NCBI GenBank assembly: GCA_037074705.1
Contig: CM073590.1
Coordinates: 136,791,600-136,855,599 of the forward strand
Origin: Zhengitettix transpicula
Lineage: Eukaryota; Arthropoda; Insecta; Orthoptera; Tetrigidae
Direction of reading: 5' to 3'
DNA length: 64,000 nucleotides
Shown here: piece by piece, positions 25,601 through 39,182 of the stretch
How positions within the stretch are numbered: position 1 is the first letter of the stretch
Layout: the number at the start of each line of letters is the position of its first letter
Notes under the pieces: model-generated
What the model saw: only the letters and a program-made list of their open reading frames with translations
Database searches by the model: none
Told to the model about the DNA's origin: nothing
Program-made: the position numbers and the translations under genes

Positions 25601-28033
25601 GATTAAATATATTTCATTTTAAAAGGTGAAAATATGTATGCTACGAGATAAATTCTTACAATTACATATATAAATAAAAACAAAATTACCGATTTGAATG
25701 AATTAGAGTTGAACAAAGTTGATAAAATTATTCGAGCTCTTGAACGACATTTATTTCCAACGAGTGCTATGGCAGTTGACGTATTGCTCAAATATAAATA
25801 CTTATAAAAAATTTGAGGGTGGATACAACACTTCTAATTTATATATATTATAAAATATATAATTAAAAATTCATTATCATAAAATATATATTTACAGCTA
25901 GAAATAAATCGTACAATGTCAGCAAAAAAGGAATACTGAATTGTTTAGTGGGTCTTCCTTTAGTTGTCAACCACTGGTTTAGATATTATATTTCTTTTTT
26001 ATATTTATGTGGCAGCTTTTATGATATATAATTACTTTTCCAATTGAATCAAACCGCTTCTTTATCTTTATCGGTATGAAAAGAAGAAGGGAACTACTTC
26101 TACAAATTCTATTAGCGTCGTAGTTGCTCATTCAGTGATATAATATTCACGTAATATTGAATTGAAATTACTAACGTATTTTTATGACCTATGGTCAAAT
26201 TATTCACATACGTCAAGTTTTGAATTTGGAACATGAAAATCGAAGTTTTTTTTATGAATTTCAGAAATTTGATACATCACATTCAAGGATATGACTCATA
26301 TTTTCGTTGTATGAAATGCAGTTTATTAGTGACAAATTCCAAGTAAATGTCTGATATGTTCTAATTACAGACTCTGGGTGACTCCACAAATTTTTCTCCT
26401 GCCAATGTTAAAGAGGGTTATCAACACCCGCAAAAATCTCCCTCAAAGACGATGAAGATAAAATACGAGGTAAATTGTTCATAACTTCCAAAATTGTGTA
26501 AGTGAGTAGAAAAACGTGCTGGCCCCCATAAGCTTCAGCACGTGTTCAGTATTTCACGGGGCCAAGTGTCGTAAAGTACGAGCTAGCAATAATGGCCACG
26601 CGGGGCACCAAAGACTGGACGTAATTTTCTGGCGCTACGCGGGTGGTTCCAAGATTCTCATAACGTGGAAAAATTTACCGCAATAGAGTACTTTATGCAT
26701 ATTCTGCGGTGTGTTGCAGGGTTTCCTCGAGTTATTAAGAGTATATTTAGGAATACGGTTAATTGTTTTCACAAAAATGTGTTATTCACAGTAACGAAAT
26801 ACAAAAAGAAACATAAAATTGAGAGTTAAAAATTTAATTACGTTCCAGGCATAACCTAGTTTATGTTTCGTATATTTATACACGTTCACACAAATTATGA
26901 TGTGAAAATAAAGTTGATTTACAGTTTACTCCATTAGTCATGTGCATCCAAGCTTATAAACCTGCTAGGTTCGCGATATTTTGATCGTCGAATATTCATT
27001 TAAACTATTTTGTTTTTCATATCACGCTACTATATGAAATTACTTTAGAAGAATTCCACTCTTATTTTCAAATGTGTACATAATTTTAATTAATAAGACC
27101 AACAACTTTGCTCCTATTTGGTATTGACATAAAACTAATTAACAATATTTTTCAACTTATTTCCCTATATAATTCTTCAATTGTTAGAAATAAGATAATT
27201 GGAGAATAGATCCAATTACTCCAATCTGGCAGATTATCTCCAATTAGCAGGACAGAAGGGTTTCGAAATTCGTAGTTTACACAATAGTAGCGCCGGCAAA
27301 TCAAGGTCCGATATTTTAGGATACAGACGCTGATTTAAAGGTCTGGTACAAAGTGAAGTCAGTTGGCAACATGCCGAAGTAATTTTAAAATAAGAAACTG
27401 CCACAGAAGCGTATTGTTATACTCGTATTGTGTATAGATCTTTTTAACAAGTCTCAGTACCACTTGTCAGGCTGCAGCAACCGCTTCTGCCAATGTTTGC
27501 ATAACCTCGTTATTTCCACATGACCAATCGTAAAATAGGTCACCAAACCCCATTAAAGAAGTCCATTTCAGTCTTATTATGTTGGAATTTTTTCGAATTG
27601 ATTGGTGTGTAGTTATTGTGAATAGAAAACAAATACGGACATTTTTCTTTCATACAATAATTTCCTTTGTGTTAATCAAAAATAGTGAATATAAACATAA
27701 TTGGAAAAATTTAAGGAATGAATGAAAAATGTTTTCCAATAATTTAAAAAAATTCATTTCTAGTATTGAACATTTTGTGAATTAACAGAGCTTTCCAAGT
27801 CACTAATTTTGACGATACAACGAGGCACAGGCGTCTGAAGATAAATTATTATTACTAAAATTACACTCGGAATCCTATTTATAATAAACTGTCTTCAAAT
27901 GTTTAAAAGAAAAAAAGAAAATTAAGTCCGTAACAAGTTTCATACTTATTCTTAGATAAGAAAAATTAAAAAAAAGAAAACGTCATTAACTAACTAACTT
28001 TGTAATGAAAATATAATACATCTCTTCTGAAAA
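22656..28033. other. A+T-rich intronic DNA with a weak exon candidate
   Basis: Unassigned. A 99-bp stretch at 26371-26469 is bounded by CTAATTACAG and GAG|GTAAAT and is open on plus, but shows no conserved domain. A GC-richer, apparently single-copy patch lies at about 26520-26720. Confidence 0.4.
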
Positions 28034-28538
28034 TTAATAATGAGATGAAATAACCAAATACAGATAAAAGAAGTGATGATTTATACAAAGCGGGTATTTT
28101 GTCTAGAATTTTTGTGTCCGATTTCCATAGAAGGTTAGATGTAAATAAATATATCACCCATGATCACATATTTTGACGCTGAAAATCACTCATGCATTTT
28201 GTGAAACACACCAAGCACTGTTGGGAAAGTGTCGTCCGAAAGCGATTTCTTTCCCTCATTTTTTTCATGTTAAAATACATCATGAAAAATTTAACTTGGA
28301 AACTTTGTTCCAGGTGATAAGAAAACAAGAGCCATGAGCGACAAAACCGCACACTACAGTTGACAAACACAAAAGTTTCGGAAACTGAAAAGTCAACTGT
28401 GCGGTTGTGTTGCTCTTTGCTCTTTTGTTATTTGTTGTTTTTAGCATCTGAAGAAAGGAACAATGTTTCCAGAAAAATTTGTGGTATTTAAATCATAACT
28501 TCGTTTGTCTGGATTTGCCTTTTTCATCTTATTATTAA
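28034..28538 (+). mobile_element. MITE-like element M1 (about 505 bp) with roughly 50-bp terminal inverted repeats
   Basis: The left terminus starts TTAATAATGAGATGAAATAA and runs on through CCAAATACAG and AGAAGTGATGATTTATA. The right terminus (28487-28538), reverse-complemented, reads TTAATAATAAGATGAAAAAG, GCAAATCCAGACAAACGAAG, TTATGATTTA. M2 and M3 share these termini. Near 28335-28410 there is also an internal hairpin (ACCGCACA...AGTTGAC against GTCAACTGTGCGGT). No transposase frame is present, so it is non-autonomous. The terminal motif does not let me name the superfamily. Confidence 0.75.
28080..28296 (+). repeat. Direct duplication, proximal copy (217 bp)
   Basis: It is nearly identical to 29175-29426. 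Shared landmarks are TTTATACAAAGCGGGTATTT at the start, the ATGATCACATATTTTGACGC block, and CATCATGAAAAATTT near the end. This copy lacks two short inserts (about 10 and 24 bp) present in the distal copy. It lies inside M1. Confidence 0.9.
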
Positions 28539-28989
28539 AAATCATTGTATTTTAAATGTACTCCGATTGTTATAATTAGTAATAATTTCTGTTGTCTCAT
28601 AGATTCAATTTGAAAACGAGATAGCGGACAATGGCAGAAAAAAGGTAACTAGATAAAAAATAATGTGTATTGAAAAATTATTGCTAAAATGGCAATGGAA
28701 AATAAAAAGTAAATAATATAGGATATAAGTAATTTCTAGAAGTATTGAAAATATCTCGAGAGTCATTATAGGGAAAAATCCCGAAGTAAATTGTTTCAGG
28801 CCTGCATTACTTGGGTCTCCTGGAAATTTCTCGGCTTGACAGTGATTATTATACTTTTTTATGTTTTCACAACATTTATTTTTTCAGCATAATAAAATTA
28901 TTAATCAATTTAATCAATCGGTCTGTCATTATCGCGTCTGTCCGATGTTCGTCTGGAAATTATGCAAAGTACCCGTCAAGAACCGCAAT

Positions 28990-29130
28990 CGCTTGGACGA
29001 AAAGCGTAGCCCAGTGAGGAAAATTTTTAATTTTTGAAACGGATCTTCATCTTCATTAAAAGTTCGGGGGAACAAATCTGGAGAAAAGGGTGGATATTCC
29101 TGAAAATGCCCCAGTTCTGATATTGTCATG
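28990..29130 (-). pseudogene. Mariner-type transposase relic
   Basis: The minus-strand peptide contains YPPFSPDL (29096-29073), the hallmark HPPYSPDLAP motif that leads into the third catalytic acidic residue of mariner transposases. It is followed, after a short disrupted insert (FPRTFNEDEDP), by FQKLKIFLTGLRFSS, matching the FPKLKxxLxGxRFxS motif. About 350 residues would be expected for the whole enzyme. Only this C-terminal scrap is readable, with the segment between the two motifs altered and no intact N-terminal helix-turn-helix. It lies about 45 bp from the distal copy of the local duplication. This is a dead element. Confidence 0.75.
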
Positions 29131-29174
29131 ACGTTTTATTGGAAGTTCATTGTCCTGATTAAAAATGATTTTAT

Positions 29175-29426
29175 TTTATACAAAGCGGGTATTTTGTCTA
29201 GAATTTTTGTGTCCGATTTCCATAGAAGGTTAGAATATTGTGTGTAAATGTGAATAAATATTTCACCCATGATCACATATTTTGACGCTGAAAATCACTC
29301 ATGCATTTTGTGAAACACACCAAGCACTGTTGGGAAAGTGTCGTCCGAAAGCGATTTTTTTCCCTCAGTGAGTATCCGTTTTACCCATCTCTTTTCATGT
29401 TAAAATACATCATGAAAAATTTGACT
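29175..29426 (+). repeat. Direct duplication, distal copy (252 bp)
   Basis: It matches 28080-28296 apart from two inserts (ATATTGTGTG-like and GTGAGTATCCGTTTTACCCA-like) and a few substitutions. It lacks the M-family inverted repeats that bracket the proximal copy, so either it is a second, truncated M element or the segment was copied by a local duplication. Confidence 0.9.
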
Positions 29427-31854
29427 GACGCGTTCTTTTTATATATTCTTACAGTATTAGCATATCAACGCATGTCGAACGCTGGTTTTCCAAAGTCATA
29501 TCGTGCATATGAATTTTGATAATTTCACGTGTGGTTGCAAATTTCGGACGTCGTTTACGTGAATCATGTTGAACGCTTTCACTGAGGAAATTTAAGGAGA
29601 ATAGTCGCCATATATATTTTCGGGCTTGGAATAAATTTCGGTTAAATTTAAATTCAATTTTCTAAAGAATTTTATTACTCCACGATACTTCGTTATTTTA
29701 AGTTTCTAAGAACACTGCAACTGATTTTAAATACTCCATACAGCTAACCACTCAATAGATTTCCTGCAATTTAATTCTCATATAATGGCAGCTCTTCCAC
29801 GCCAGAATATTTCTGCTGTGTAAGGACGAGGCCAACTGCTGTCCATAGCACCTACGTAGAAACTGGAAATATTTGAGTAAATTGTTTTGATAGACGCAAT
29901 GATACACGAAGGGTCCGAATTCGAATGTCTAATTGATGAGATGTGTTTCAAAAATCCCAATGTTACGGTTCTCGTGATTTATTAATTGAAGTAATATAAA
30001 ATTCAAAAACTTGGATGAGAAAAGGTAACGGAAACTTTTTCTTATCTTTATAAGCTTTTTCATAATTGGAAGTAGATTTAAAGTTTTACTGATAAAATTG
30101 TGTATTTAAATTGATATTTCTACTGAATAATAAATTTTGGTACTGTTAAATTACTTAATATAAGACCATTCTGCACTTTTCAGTAAAATTCATAATTTAT
30201 AATCATTAAGTTGCTTCATTTACGTCGGATTCATGGATTGATTATATAAATTCTACACTAGAGCTCTATTTAAATTATTTCGTGCTAATGAAATTTCTAG
30301 GTGGAAATTGATTATTGTACCTAAATAATGGACTAGTTTGGATAGGGAGAGGAGAGAACAGTTTCCAGCTTTCATTTAAAATTTCGGAAATAATTAGTCA
30401 CGAAGTGCTTATTTTCCCTTTAGTGATTTATTTAGAAAATGAGAAATAAATCTGTGATAGGATCTTCAAGTTGTTCCAAGGCTCACGTCAGACAGATTTG
30501 TGGTTTCCTCGTTCAGACCTATTGATTTAATGGAAGAATTTTCCTCAGTGGAAAAACTCGAGGAAATGAGTCAATTATTTCAGCAGAAAATGGACTGCCC
30601 CAAACTGTAATTAACGGAGTAGTGGATGGCCGGAATGTCTACAGAGGAGCTAAATGATGTCAACGTTCGCCCAGCGGAACAAGGCTCAATTTCGATGCTG
30701 CTTCACCAATCGATAAGCGCTGCAGACGCTTAGAATAATCCTAAATTAAATTACGTCAACATATCACGAGAAATAAATATTAAATTGAATAATTATAAAC
30801 AGTCGAATTAATCATTATCAACAATTGTTTTTATCTAAGCGCCAGGCGGCGTTAAAACGAAGAATTGAGCATCATGTGTATTTTAGCATACAAAGGAAAC
30901 ATAAATGTCTGTTAAGTTGTTTATATGCTCACATCATTCTCTTTTTTATTTATTTATTTAAATAGCAATCAGAAATACATATTCCATGAGATATTTTTAT
31001 TGACTTAGAATTAATTTACTTAATTTAATTTAATTTAATTGGAGTTCTCTCGAATGATCGATCCCCGGTTGCAACATTTTCAGGTCAATTGGTCAGCATT
31101 TCTTGAGTCTTCTGTTGATTTGATGCTCAAGAAATAGGTATATTTCAAGTCTGACATGGCGTTTCATTTCTCTGTTTTGAATTTTATCCTTGATGAATGG
31201 TATGCGTTAATCATGCACATCATTCTTTGAAATTCGGTGCTGCGCGATTGAGTATACGTTTTCATCAATAAATTAGTTCAAACTTGTTGGCTGCCCGTCA
31301 TTCATACGGCAATTAAAATACTATGCACGGCATTACCGTTACAGTTATCATTTAGCACAAAGATTTTTCTTCAGTGTATAATATTGGCAGGCTAGTGATA
31401 TTTTCCAGTTACAAGTCGTTTTATTATTTCTCAGCTCTATAGAATTATCATCTCGCCTACTCTGGGCAACAACTGCTTTGTTACGCTACCATACGCGCCT
31501 CTTAAAAGGAAGAATAAATTGAGGTAACTGAATTTTGAGATTTTGCTTATTTAATCCGTTTATGGATGTTTTAAATCCTCAGTCATTTACAGCTTCAGAA
31601 AAAAATAATCCGTTCAACAATTTCGTACAAAGCGAAAAAAAAACTAGTGAGGCAGATAAAATTTCGTTTTTGAAATGTTCGTCACCATTTAGTTTTACGA
31701 TAGCGGATGACAGTTTAAATCGTTCAGAACCCTGACACAGATATATATATATATAACAATGACATAACGTTACATCGAAACGTAAATTTACTTAAAACAC
31801 ACGATTACTATCATTTACAGATCTAAAATGAAAAATTTACGTCTTATTGAAAAC
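29427..31854. other. A+T-rich intronic DNA, nothing recognised
   Basis: No motif, repeat pair or RNA gene could be supported. A short (TA)n run lies just left of M2 at about 31741-31756. Confidence 0.45.
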
Positions 31855-32045
31855 TAATAATGAGAAAGATAGCCAAATACAGAAGTGATAATAAAAATAC
31901 CACACAACATTTCTGAAAGCGTTGTTCCTTTCTTCAAATACAGAAAAAAAAACGCAAGAGCCAACCAAGAGGCTTCCAGAAACGTTTTGTGGTTTTTATA
32001 TTATCACTTCTTTTGTCTGTATTTTGCTATCTTTCTTATTATTAA
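31855..32045 (+). mobile_element. MITE-like element M2 (about 190 bp), nearly all inverted repeat
   Basis: The left arm (31855-31938) reads TAATAATGAGAAAGATAGCC, AAATACAGAAGTGATAATA..., and the right arm (31968-32045) is its imperfect reverse complement. A short loop separates them. It shares termini and the internal GAAGAAAGGAAC block with M1, so M2 looks like an internally deleted relative. It has no coding capacity. Confidence 0.8.
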
Positions 32046-32100
32046 TTTACATATTACTATAGATAAATTATTGAATTATTGATTACGCCTTAAGCTACCG

Positions 32101-32561
32101 CGCTGTGAGAGCTGTTCTCTCGCAGACAGAACCTTTACGCTCTCTCCGTTTTTGAACTAAGGTTCCCACAAGCCGAGAAGCCTTGGCCTGTTTTTAGAGG
32201 CGTATGTTCCGGGGTCGCAGACCTTTGGCATACGGTAACAGGTGTTCCCATTGGAACAGTCGGCCAGCTGCCTCCTAAACTGGTCTGGGAATGGAGAAAG
32301 GAACGCTGCGTCCGCACAGAAAACCCCTCTCCCGCCATTGGAAGGGCGTGGGACTAGTACCTACTGCCTGACCTCCCTGATGCAGGTTTTCTAGGGTTTT
32401 TCCTGCATCAGTTTTAGGTGAATGCCGGATATGATCCTTATCCTACAGCTCTGGGGCCCTTGGCTACCTTACTCTTCCATTCCGAATGCCCCTTCCAATG
32501 ATCTTAAAGGGTAGTTGCCACCACGTGGATTATCCTCATGTAGTCTGTTACTCAAAAAAAA
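32101..32561 (+). mobile_element. Family A retroposon, copy A4 (diverged)
   Basis: Sense is plus, ending in an A run (about 32553-32561). It starts inside the head region with one recognisable CTCTCGCAG half-hairpin. The region between head and core is shortened relative to A5. The antisense frame is frame-shifted midway, so this copy is older or less constrained than A1, A3 and A5. Confidence 0.85.
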
Positions 32562-35414
32562 TCTTTATTCAGAATTGTCAATTACTTTACAAAACCTGAT
32601 CTGTATTTCAATAATAACATTGCTCCAAATGTCACCGGGGAAATACTGAATAATACTTCGATGAATACATTTTGGGATCAAATCTGTATCTTCTTCCGTG
32701 TGGAAGTCAGGGTTTTCCTTTAACTCCTATTCTAAATTCTAAATTGAAGTCGTCATTAAAACATAGCTGTATATCATGTTTATAAATAACTGGATATTCA
32801 TCCGCTCATCATCAATAAATATTAATTACGCTTGGTTAAATCGTACTCTCGGTTTACACAGTAAGCAAGTCAGGATAAGGTTATGCCATTAGTTGGTTCA
32901 TTGCGTAGGAGGAAATGTGAGACCATAGATAACTTCTAAATAGTTATGCCAATCCAAAAATACTTTACCTATATATTACAGTTTATAAAGAAATAGGTTA
33001 AGTGCATATTAAATACAAAGAGAAGGGTAAAATACTTCTATTATTAAATATTTCAAGTTTAAAACGTTTCACCTCTTTTAAGTAACAATAAATGGACATG
33101 CTCAAGGCTTGTAATGGAAAGATAAATCACTGCAACAACGCATTTTATTAGAGGTGCTCAGACGAGTCGTCACGTTTCACGCAATGTCTTCTCTTGATTC
33201 AGAATGATTCAAAATACGAAATAATCAGAAATAAAAGGGAACCGATTGGGCGGATAATGAAAACCGAGAAACATTTTTCAATTGAACAGACGAAGCTGCC
33301 CAGTTGTAATTTGTTCCTCACAGCGACACGAAACAGGATAAGTACCTCCTTGTGGTACCATTTGGCAGTTGTTCTTTGTGGTGCGTACTCGTGATATACA
33401 AACTCACAGAAGTTAAATAAAACTGTCAACATGACTTTTACATCGTTGCGGACATACAGGGATTTTGCAGGGCACTGCTTTTACTGACGTACACATAAAC
33501 CTACGTCACTCAGGTGATCAAAGTGCTCAGAAATTTTAGGCCAATGTTAAACGTTATCCAGAGTTTCCTGTACGATTAATTCAGCTACGCCCTTAGGATT
33601 TGGGACTTAAATTTCAAATCCTTATGTAGTTTCAACTATTTTTCCGATAATGACTCGCTTGGTCTGACTCCTTTAACTATATTGGAATCTTTTTTCTCTC
33701 TCGGCAGTTTTTCTACTGAATTATTTGTATACACATCTAAGATTAATTTCTAGAAAATTGAGCCATGCTGCGTGAATCTTAAATCTTTCAAAGGCTTATT
33801 AAAAGGCAGCGAATAAAGTAGCTGAAATCGCGCATAACATTTGACTCTAATCATTGACTTTCGCACTACTTGAATACAGTCGTTTGTGACAAAAACAATC
33901 CTTAACATTTTCCATTGCCTGACTTAATTTTGGCGACATTTGTTAATATTAATTAGAACAGGTCTATGGCGAATCGGCTTATTGGATTCTATATTTCTAT
34001 TGCCCCTACCTTCCTTTCTCGTTATTGCTTCCATTTCTCGGACTCATCTCTGTCCATCTATCGTTTCTCATATGCAATGGACACAAATTTTCATTGGTAT
34101 ATTCTTCTAACTCTCCTCTACGCAAAACGTCTACTATGTCTTTAGCATGTTCGAGTCCCATTTTTCATTTCGCACGTGTCGTCTGTGATGTGTTGTTAGT
34201 AGTCAATCGTCTAAAACCAATTTTCGCTACCCGGTTAAACATTTACTTTTGTCGTGGCTACTGTCAGCAAATTTCTCCACGGGCCTTCATCCAGTTGTTG
34301 GATCCTATTTCCTTTAGGTTTATTACTAGTCGAATGCTCCTATAGAACATCGATTTTCCATCAAGTTACGTTATTATAAAACATATTTTCTAACTATTTG
34401 TCTTCAATCGCAATTGATTTCTATTATTGTATTAAGCATGTATCATATTACGACTCTCTAGAATGTATCTTCGATTATCTAGTTTTTTCAGAGTGGATCG
34501 ATTCTTGTTCTCGTTTAAAATACTTTCTATATTTTAGTTAACTAATATTCTAGTCCGAATTTTATCCATTGAACCTATTTACACTTTTCGTATTTGAGAG
34601 CGAATTTTTTGTTCTAAATGAAAAAAATTAGTTTGCCTCGATCGTCTTCATTGAAAATCAATCCGTCTCAAAATCATTACATAAATTAAATTAAAACGTA
34701 GTTGAGAAATTCTAATATTTTTACTGTTTTTTTTAATGTAATGAAAATTGCCTTTTCTTTTTAGATCGTAATTATTTTTATTATAATTATATTCACTTGG
34801 CGTAATCAAATTTGCTCTAAATACTGATAAAATGTATGGTTCACCATTAGCATTTATAATTACAATAATATAAAACCATCTATCAAACAATACACGGTTC
34901 GTGTAAATTTGTGCGTTTGCGTATTCAGGTACATTGGAACTGGCGGTCTGGAAGCTGGGGTTATTAAGGAAATGTTTCTTTTTTAATAAATACCAGCGTA
35001 CTTAAACTCAGCCCCGTGAAGTGGAACATAGTTATTATTGATAAAATCACGTAACATATTATATTTGGCAATGGTAATCAAGAAATAATACCAAAAATTA
35101 AATTATTTCCTGTAGTCAGATGATTAACGTTGATTTTAAGACTTTCGTAATATCGATTAAATCCAAAATTTGTTATGATGATATGGCAAAAATCATATTT
35201 AAACGAAAAGTCATCTACATGGATATTTTTGTAACTTCTTTGACGTGGTTATATCCGAAAATGTAAAATACATTTATCTTAGATAAATAAATATAGTATA
35301 ATATTATTCAGGGAACAGAGGTTATGCAGAGTACGAATTCAACGCAGTGTCCCTGAGTGACGTCAGCGCACAGAATAAAACCGGCCCTCGGGTACTCTGA
35401 TATAAATTATAGTA

Positions 35415-35449
<35 letters not shown>

Positions 35450-35450
35450 A
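35415..35450. repeat. (TA)n microsatellite
   Basis: About 18 dinucleotide units interrupted by one ATACAT. Likely polymorphic. Confidence 0.9.
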
Positions 35451-38345
35451 ATTAGCCGTAAGTACGTGTAATAAAATATATTAACATTTCTTTATAAGTG
35501 CGTTGATTTTTACTGTAGATTAGGAAATATAAAATATATTAATAGATAACTGTCCGTGGGTAATTATTACAAATTATCAGACTCGTCTACACTTTACATT
35601 TTAAACTATACTATCCGCTAACTGTGCTATATTAGCCCTCTAGTATACAACGGGCTAATCTCTAGTATATAATATATACAGGCCCGTAACTTATAATATA
35701 GAAGTAAATTTTGTAATAAAACTTGCGCCCTGAAACATGGGTTGATATTAGTAAATAAACTATTATAATATCTATAAGAGAGATTCCTTTGTATTATGTT
35801 GTAATAAACCTGATAGATCTAACGTTAACAAAATAAGTTAACGTCAAATTAAACATTAATATGTTAAAAATACATCCAGTGGTTAATTCGTATCCAATTT
35901 GTGGGATATTATTCATAGAAACACTTCCAGTCATTGTGTTAACTACTACAGAACAAAGTTGTAAACGATAATTCTTTCAGTGAAAAAATTCTTTCATATG
36001 ACCCTATAGGCTTAAAAAATCAGTTTTGTAGTATGATACACTATAATTTTTCTTAGCTAAACAAATGAAGAAACGCGTTGGCTCTGTAAACTGGGTTTGG
36101 GAAACGAACATGTTTTCATGCTTTTAGCCTTATTTAGGTTTACGTAAATGTATGTAGTTGAGAAATGGCTGACACGAGACATTAAAAAAAATACAGATGA
36201 TACTCAAGAATTTCATGTGCTCTGCGATAGTGAACATATTTCTACAATTAAATTATTCCTGCCCTCCACAGGTCTCAAATCGTGAGCGTAACGCTTTCGT
36301 GTGGCATTAACATTTTTTCAGTTGTTAAGGTAAAATATATTATTTTATGCTGTTGATATATTAAACTACGAACCAGGATGCCGTTTAACACTACAAAGTT
36401 CAATGTAGTATGACAGTTTCCTGGATAAATCGAAGAATCGAAATGGTCTCTAAGAGGAAGGGAGAATTCCCAAATCAAGGGTTTCCGGAGAGAGGATATT
36501 TTATATCCGTTGGATTTGGAGTAATGTTCCTTTCGATTTATTTAGCCGTAAGTATGAGTAATAAAAGACTTCTCGATTTATTTTTGTTTATAAATAGTTA
36601 CTTCGCACACTCTGACAGAGTTGACAATACATCACTCAACAAGCGTTTGCATACGAAGTGTTATTCAGCAGTCTCGTATTAATTGTTGATTGCACTTTAT
36701 GGTTGAAACCTATTCATGTTCCTCCTAACGTTGTATGCTTACCAGTTAGTCATTCAATATTCATCCTCTATGGTAACAACCGTACACTTGAAACACAAAA
36801 GAAAAACCTGGCTGACGCACTGACCACCACGCTACCACGTCCTTCTTTAGACACTGTGCTGAAGGCAGGCAAATATAATTAGAACATCATATTATCTACT
36901 TAATAAATGCCGATAAATCATTGGAGTGAGACGGCTTAATTTCCGGGCGCATAGCACGAGCTGCCCTGGGCAACGCTCTCTTCAGCTGTAGGGATACCCA
37001 CCTGCAATCCTTAGTCACTTCGAGAATCGTGAATTATGCCAGGACACGCACGTCGTTCCGGCGTAATGAAGGCGTACCAAAACACATACCTCCGCAAGAA
37101 TTAAAACTGCCATCGGCATACTAAAGGCTTCATTACACAGCCTTATACATCTGGCACTTGGCCGAAAAATTTAATGAAGCCTCCATAAATCACACAAGTT
37201 CTTTTTCTCGCCAGTAAATGAGATACTTCCAGTTAGACTTTTCTGTGTGAATGCTTGCGTCGGGAAAAGATGTATTCACTGCTCAAGTAATCCGATACCA
37301 TTCATCACAAATTGCGATTCGACCATTAGCCATAAAAGCGGTAATGTAGAAGAAAACGAGAGGAATATCTTCAGTAAAGGATTTGTCACCCGATAATGTA
37401 CAGAAAGCGATGAATTTAGTTTTTAGTCCTTGTAGTGAATTTCACGCATGTCATTTCAATCATAATTGCAATTGGTTTTAAACTGACAATAAGACATCAG
37501 AAGAAATATGGTTGAAATGAAATATAGGTACCACGTCGTCTCGTTATATTCCGAGTATTAAGGAGGTCGAGGAGCGGATTTCTACTCCGAGACTTTCTCG
37601 ATCATGAACCGGCAGCATAAAAGCATATTAAAAATCGGCTTTGAATCTGGCTAAAGTAAAGATATCCTACAGGATCATTTGATGGTATTTCTCGACCTTA
37701 CCGTTAACTAATTTCCCGTCAATTAAGCTGTGATGTAATTAATATCCTCAGGAGTTTTTAATTACCTCTACCCAGAAAAACAGTTTAAATTGACAATCTA
37801 TACGTCGCATTTACATTTCAACTGCGATATATCAGAATGACTTGGGGAAATAAAAGTTTCCTTTTTGACGAATTCTACTCATCCACTATACCTGATGCAA
37901 AGAAAAGAATAAAATAACTCGTAAAGTAATTCTAATCCTGAACTGTCTTTTAATATTATTAGTCACATATCCTATTTCCTGTTGTTACCTAACAAATTCA
38001 TTTACACTTATCTATTATTACATCCTCATTAGGTACTGTATATTCCACGTTATAATTACCACGTCCATGTTCATCGTACTATCACTTCTAATATTAATTG
38101 TGTGTGTAATAAACACCAAAATTAGTTAGATCTAGGATTTTATGCCGATACGTTTCGCTAAAGTATAAAAACAAAGTACATTATAGAGGAAACCTTTTGA
38201 GTTGAACATACAATAGGAAGAATTCTCTTTCCTCACTGCAACCAATCGCGACATCATTGAGAATGTCGTACTAACGCAGGATCAACTGTTCGGCTGGTTA
38301 TAAATATCCTAGTACGGTCAGAAGCCTGGAAACGGGTTATACTAA

Positions 38346-38373
38346 CGGGTTACTTTTTATGAGCAGTAACCCG
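38346..38373. repeat. Short perfect hairpin in intron 1
   Basis: CGGGTTACT and AGTAACCCG form a 9-bp perfect stem around a 10-base loop. It is GC-richer than its flanks. No T run follows to make it a terminator, and its function is unknown. Confidence 0.5.
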
Positions 38374-39182
38374 GATATTTTTTACCTTTTACTGAAAAAT
38401 TTGTTTTAATTAAAGAGCCCACAACCTTTATTCTATTTGCACTAAGCATTATATAACGTCAGAAATAAATAACTTTAGTCGGGAGTATACTTTTATGACT
38501 GAATTCACAATGTTTATACACAGTTTGATCTACGTTGACGTATAATTTGTTGGTAGAAGTATAGATTTTGATGTAACGACAATCGCTTTGTAACATCAAA
38601 ATCGACTTTCGACGTACGAAAACTTGTTTATTAATTTATTTCCAAAATATTCACAGTTACTTGTGCTTTTACACTCCTCTTTTTACGCCAATAGATTCAA
38701 TAAATTTTAAAACCTTTTCGTAATAGTTATGTCATAGAATTTAATCAATTTGTCGACAACAGAATATTACAATAGTCATTTAAAGATCTCCACTAGTCAT
38801 TTTACCTGTGGATGACTTCTGCCCCAGGTGTTTGTTAGATTCTCGTTTAAGACGTTTCATATTTTAGGGATAAAAATTGTCAAAACTTATATATAGCAAT
38901 GTTGGTTACGGTATCATTGTGAAAGTAAAAATAAACACCAATACTTTATGGTAATTTTATTTTTAACTAACAATTAATTTATTAACCACCACGTCCACCT
39001 TAGGAGTAAAATATATTAGCCTACAACTTTCCTCACCGTCTCATCGCAAAACTTTTTAAATTTGTAAACGATATTCCAATGCTAGTTTTAATTTCGTTCT
39101 TAATTTTCCACTCGCCCTTTATTTTTTTATGGTTGTATTTGATGTGGGTTAAAACTTTGACTTGGGTGAAATGAGAACTTAC

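Larger units (their letters stand above)
32562..39176. other. A+T-rich intronic DNA preceding exon 1
   Basis: Unassigned apart from the (TA)n tract at 35415-35450 and a 9-bp perfect hairpin at 38346-38373. The stretch 33960-34350 is pyrimidine-rich with a 106-codon plus frame (34025-34345) that I cannot relate to any family. Confidence 0.45.
5410..39182 (-). other. Intron 1 of the spondin gene (about 33.8 kb)
   Basis: It runs from the GTAAGT donor next to exon 1 to the TTTCAG acceptor next to exon 2. It is A+T-rich and holds no second gene I can recognise. It does hold three family A retroposons, MITE-like elements, a mariner relic, local duplications and microsatellites, listed separately. 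Long first introns often carry enhancers, but none can be assigned from sequence alone. Confidence 0.88.

Noticed and set aside
34025..34345. 106-codon plus frame as a gene
   Set aside because: Pyrimidine-rich DNA yields a Leu/Ser/Phe-rich frame. There is no domain, no signal and no supporting splice or promoter context.
35440..36570. Short repeat TTAGCCGTAAGTA...GTAATAAAA at 35452 and 36541
   Set aside because: It is two copies of about 25 bases in A+T-rich DNA without further similarity. It could be chance or a minor duplication.
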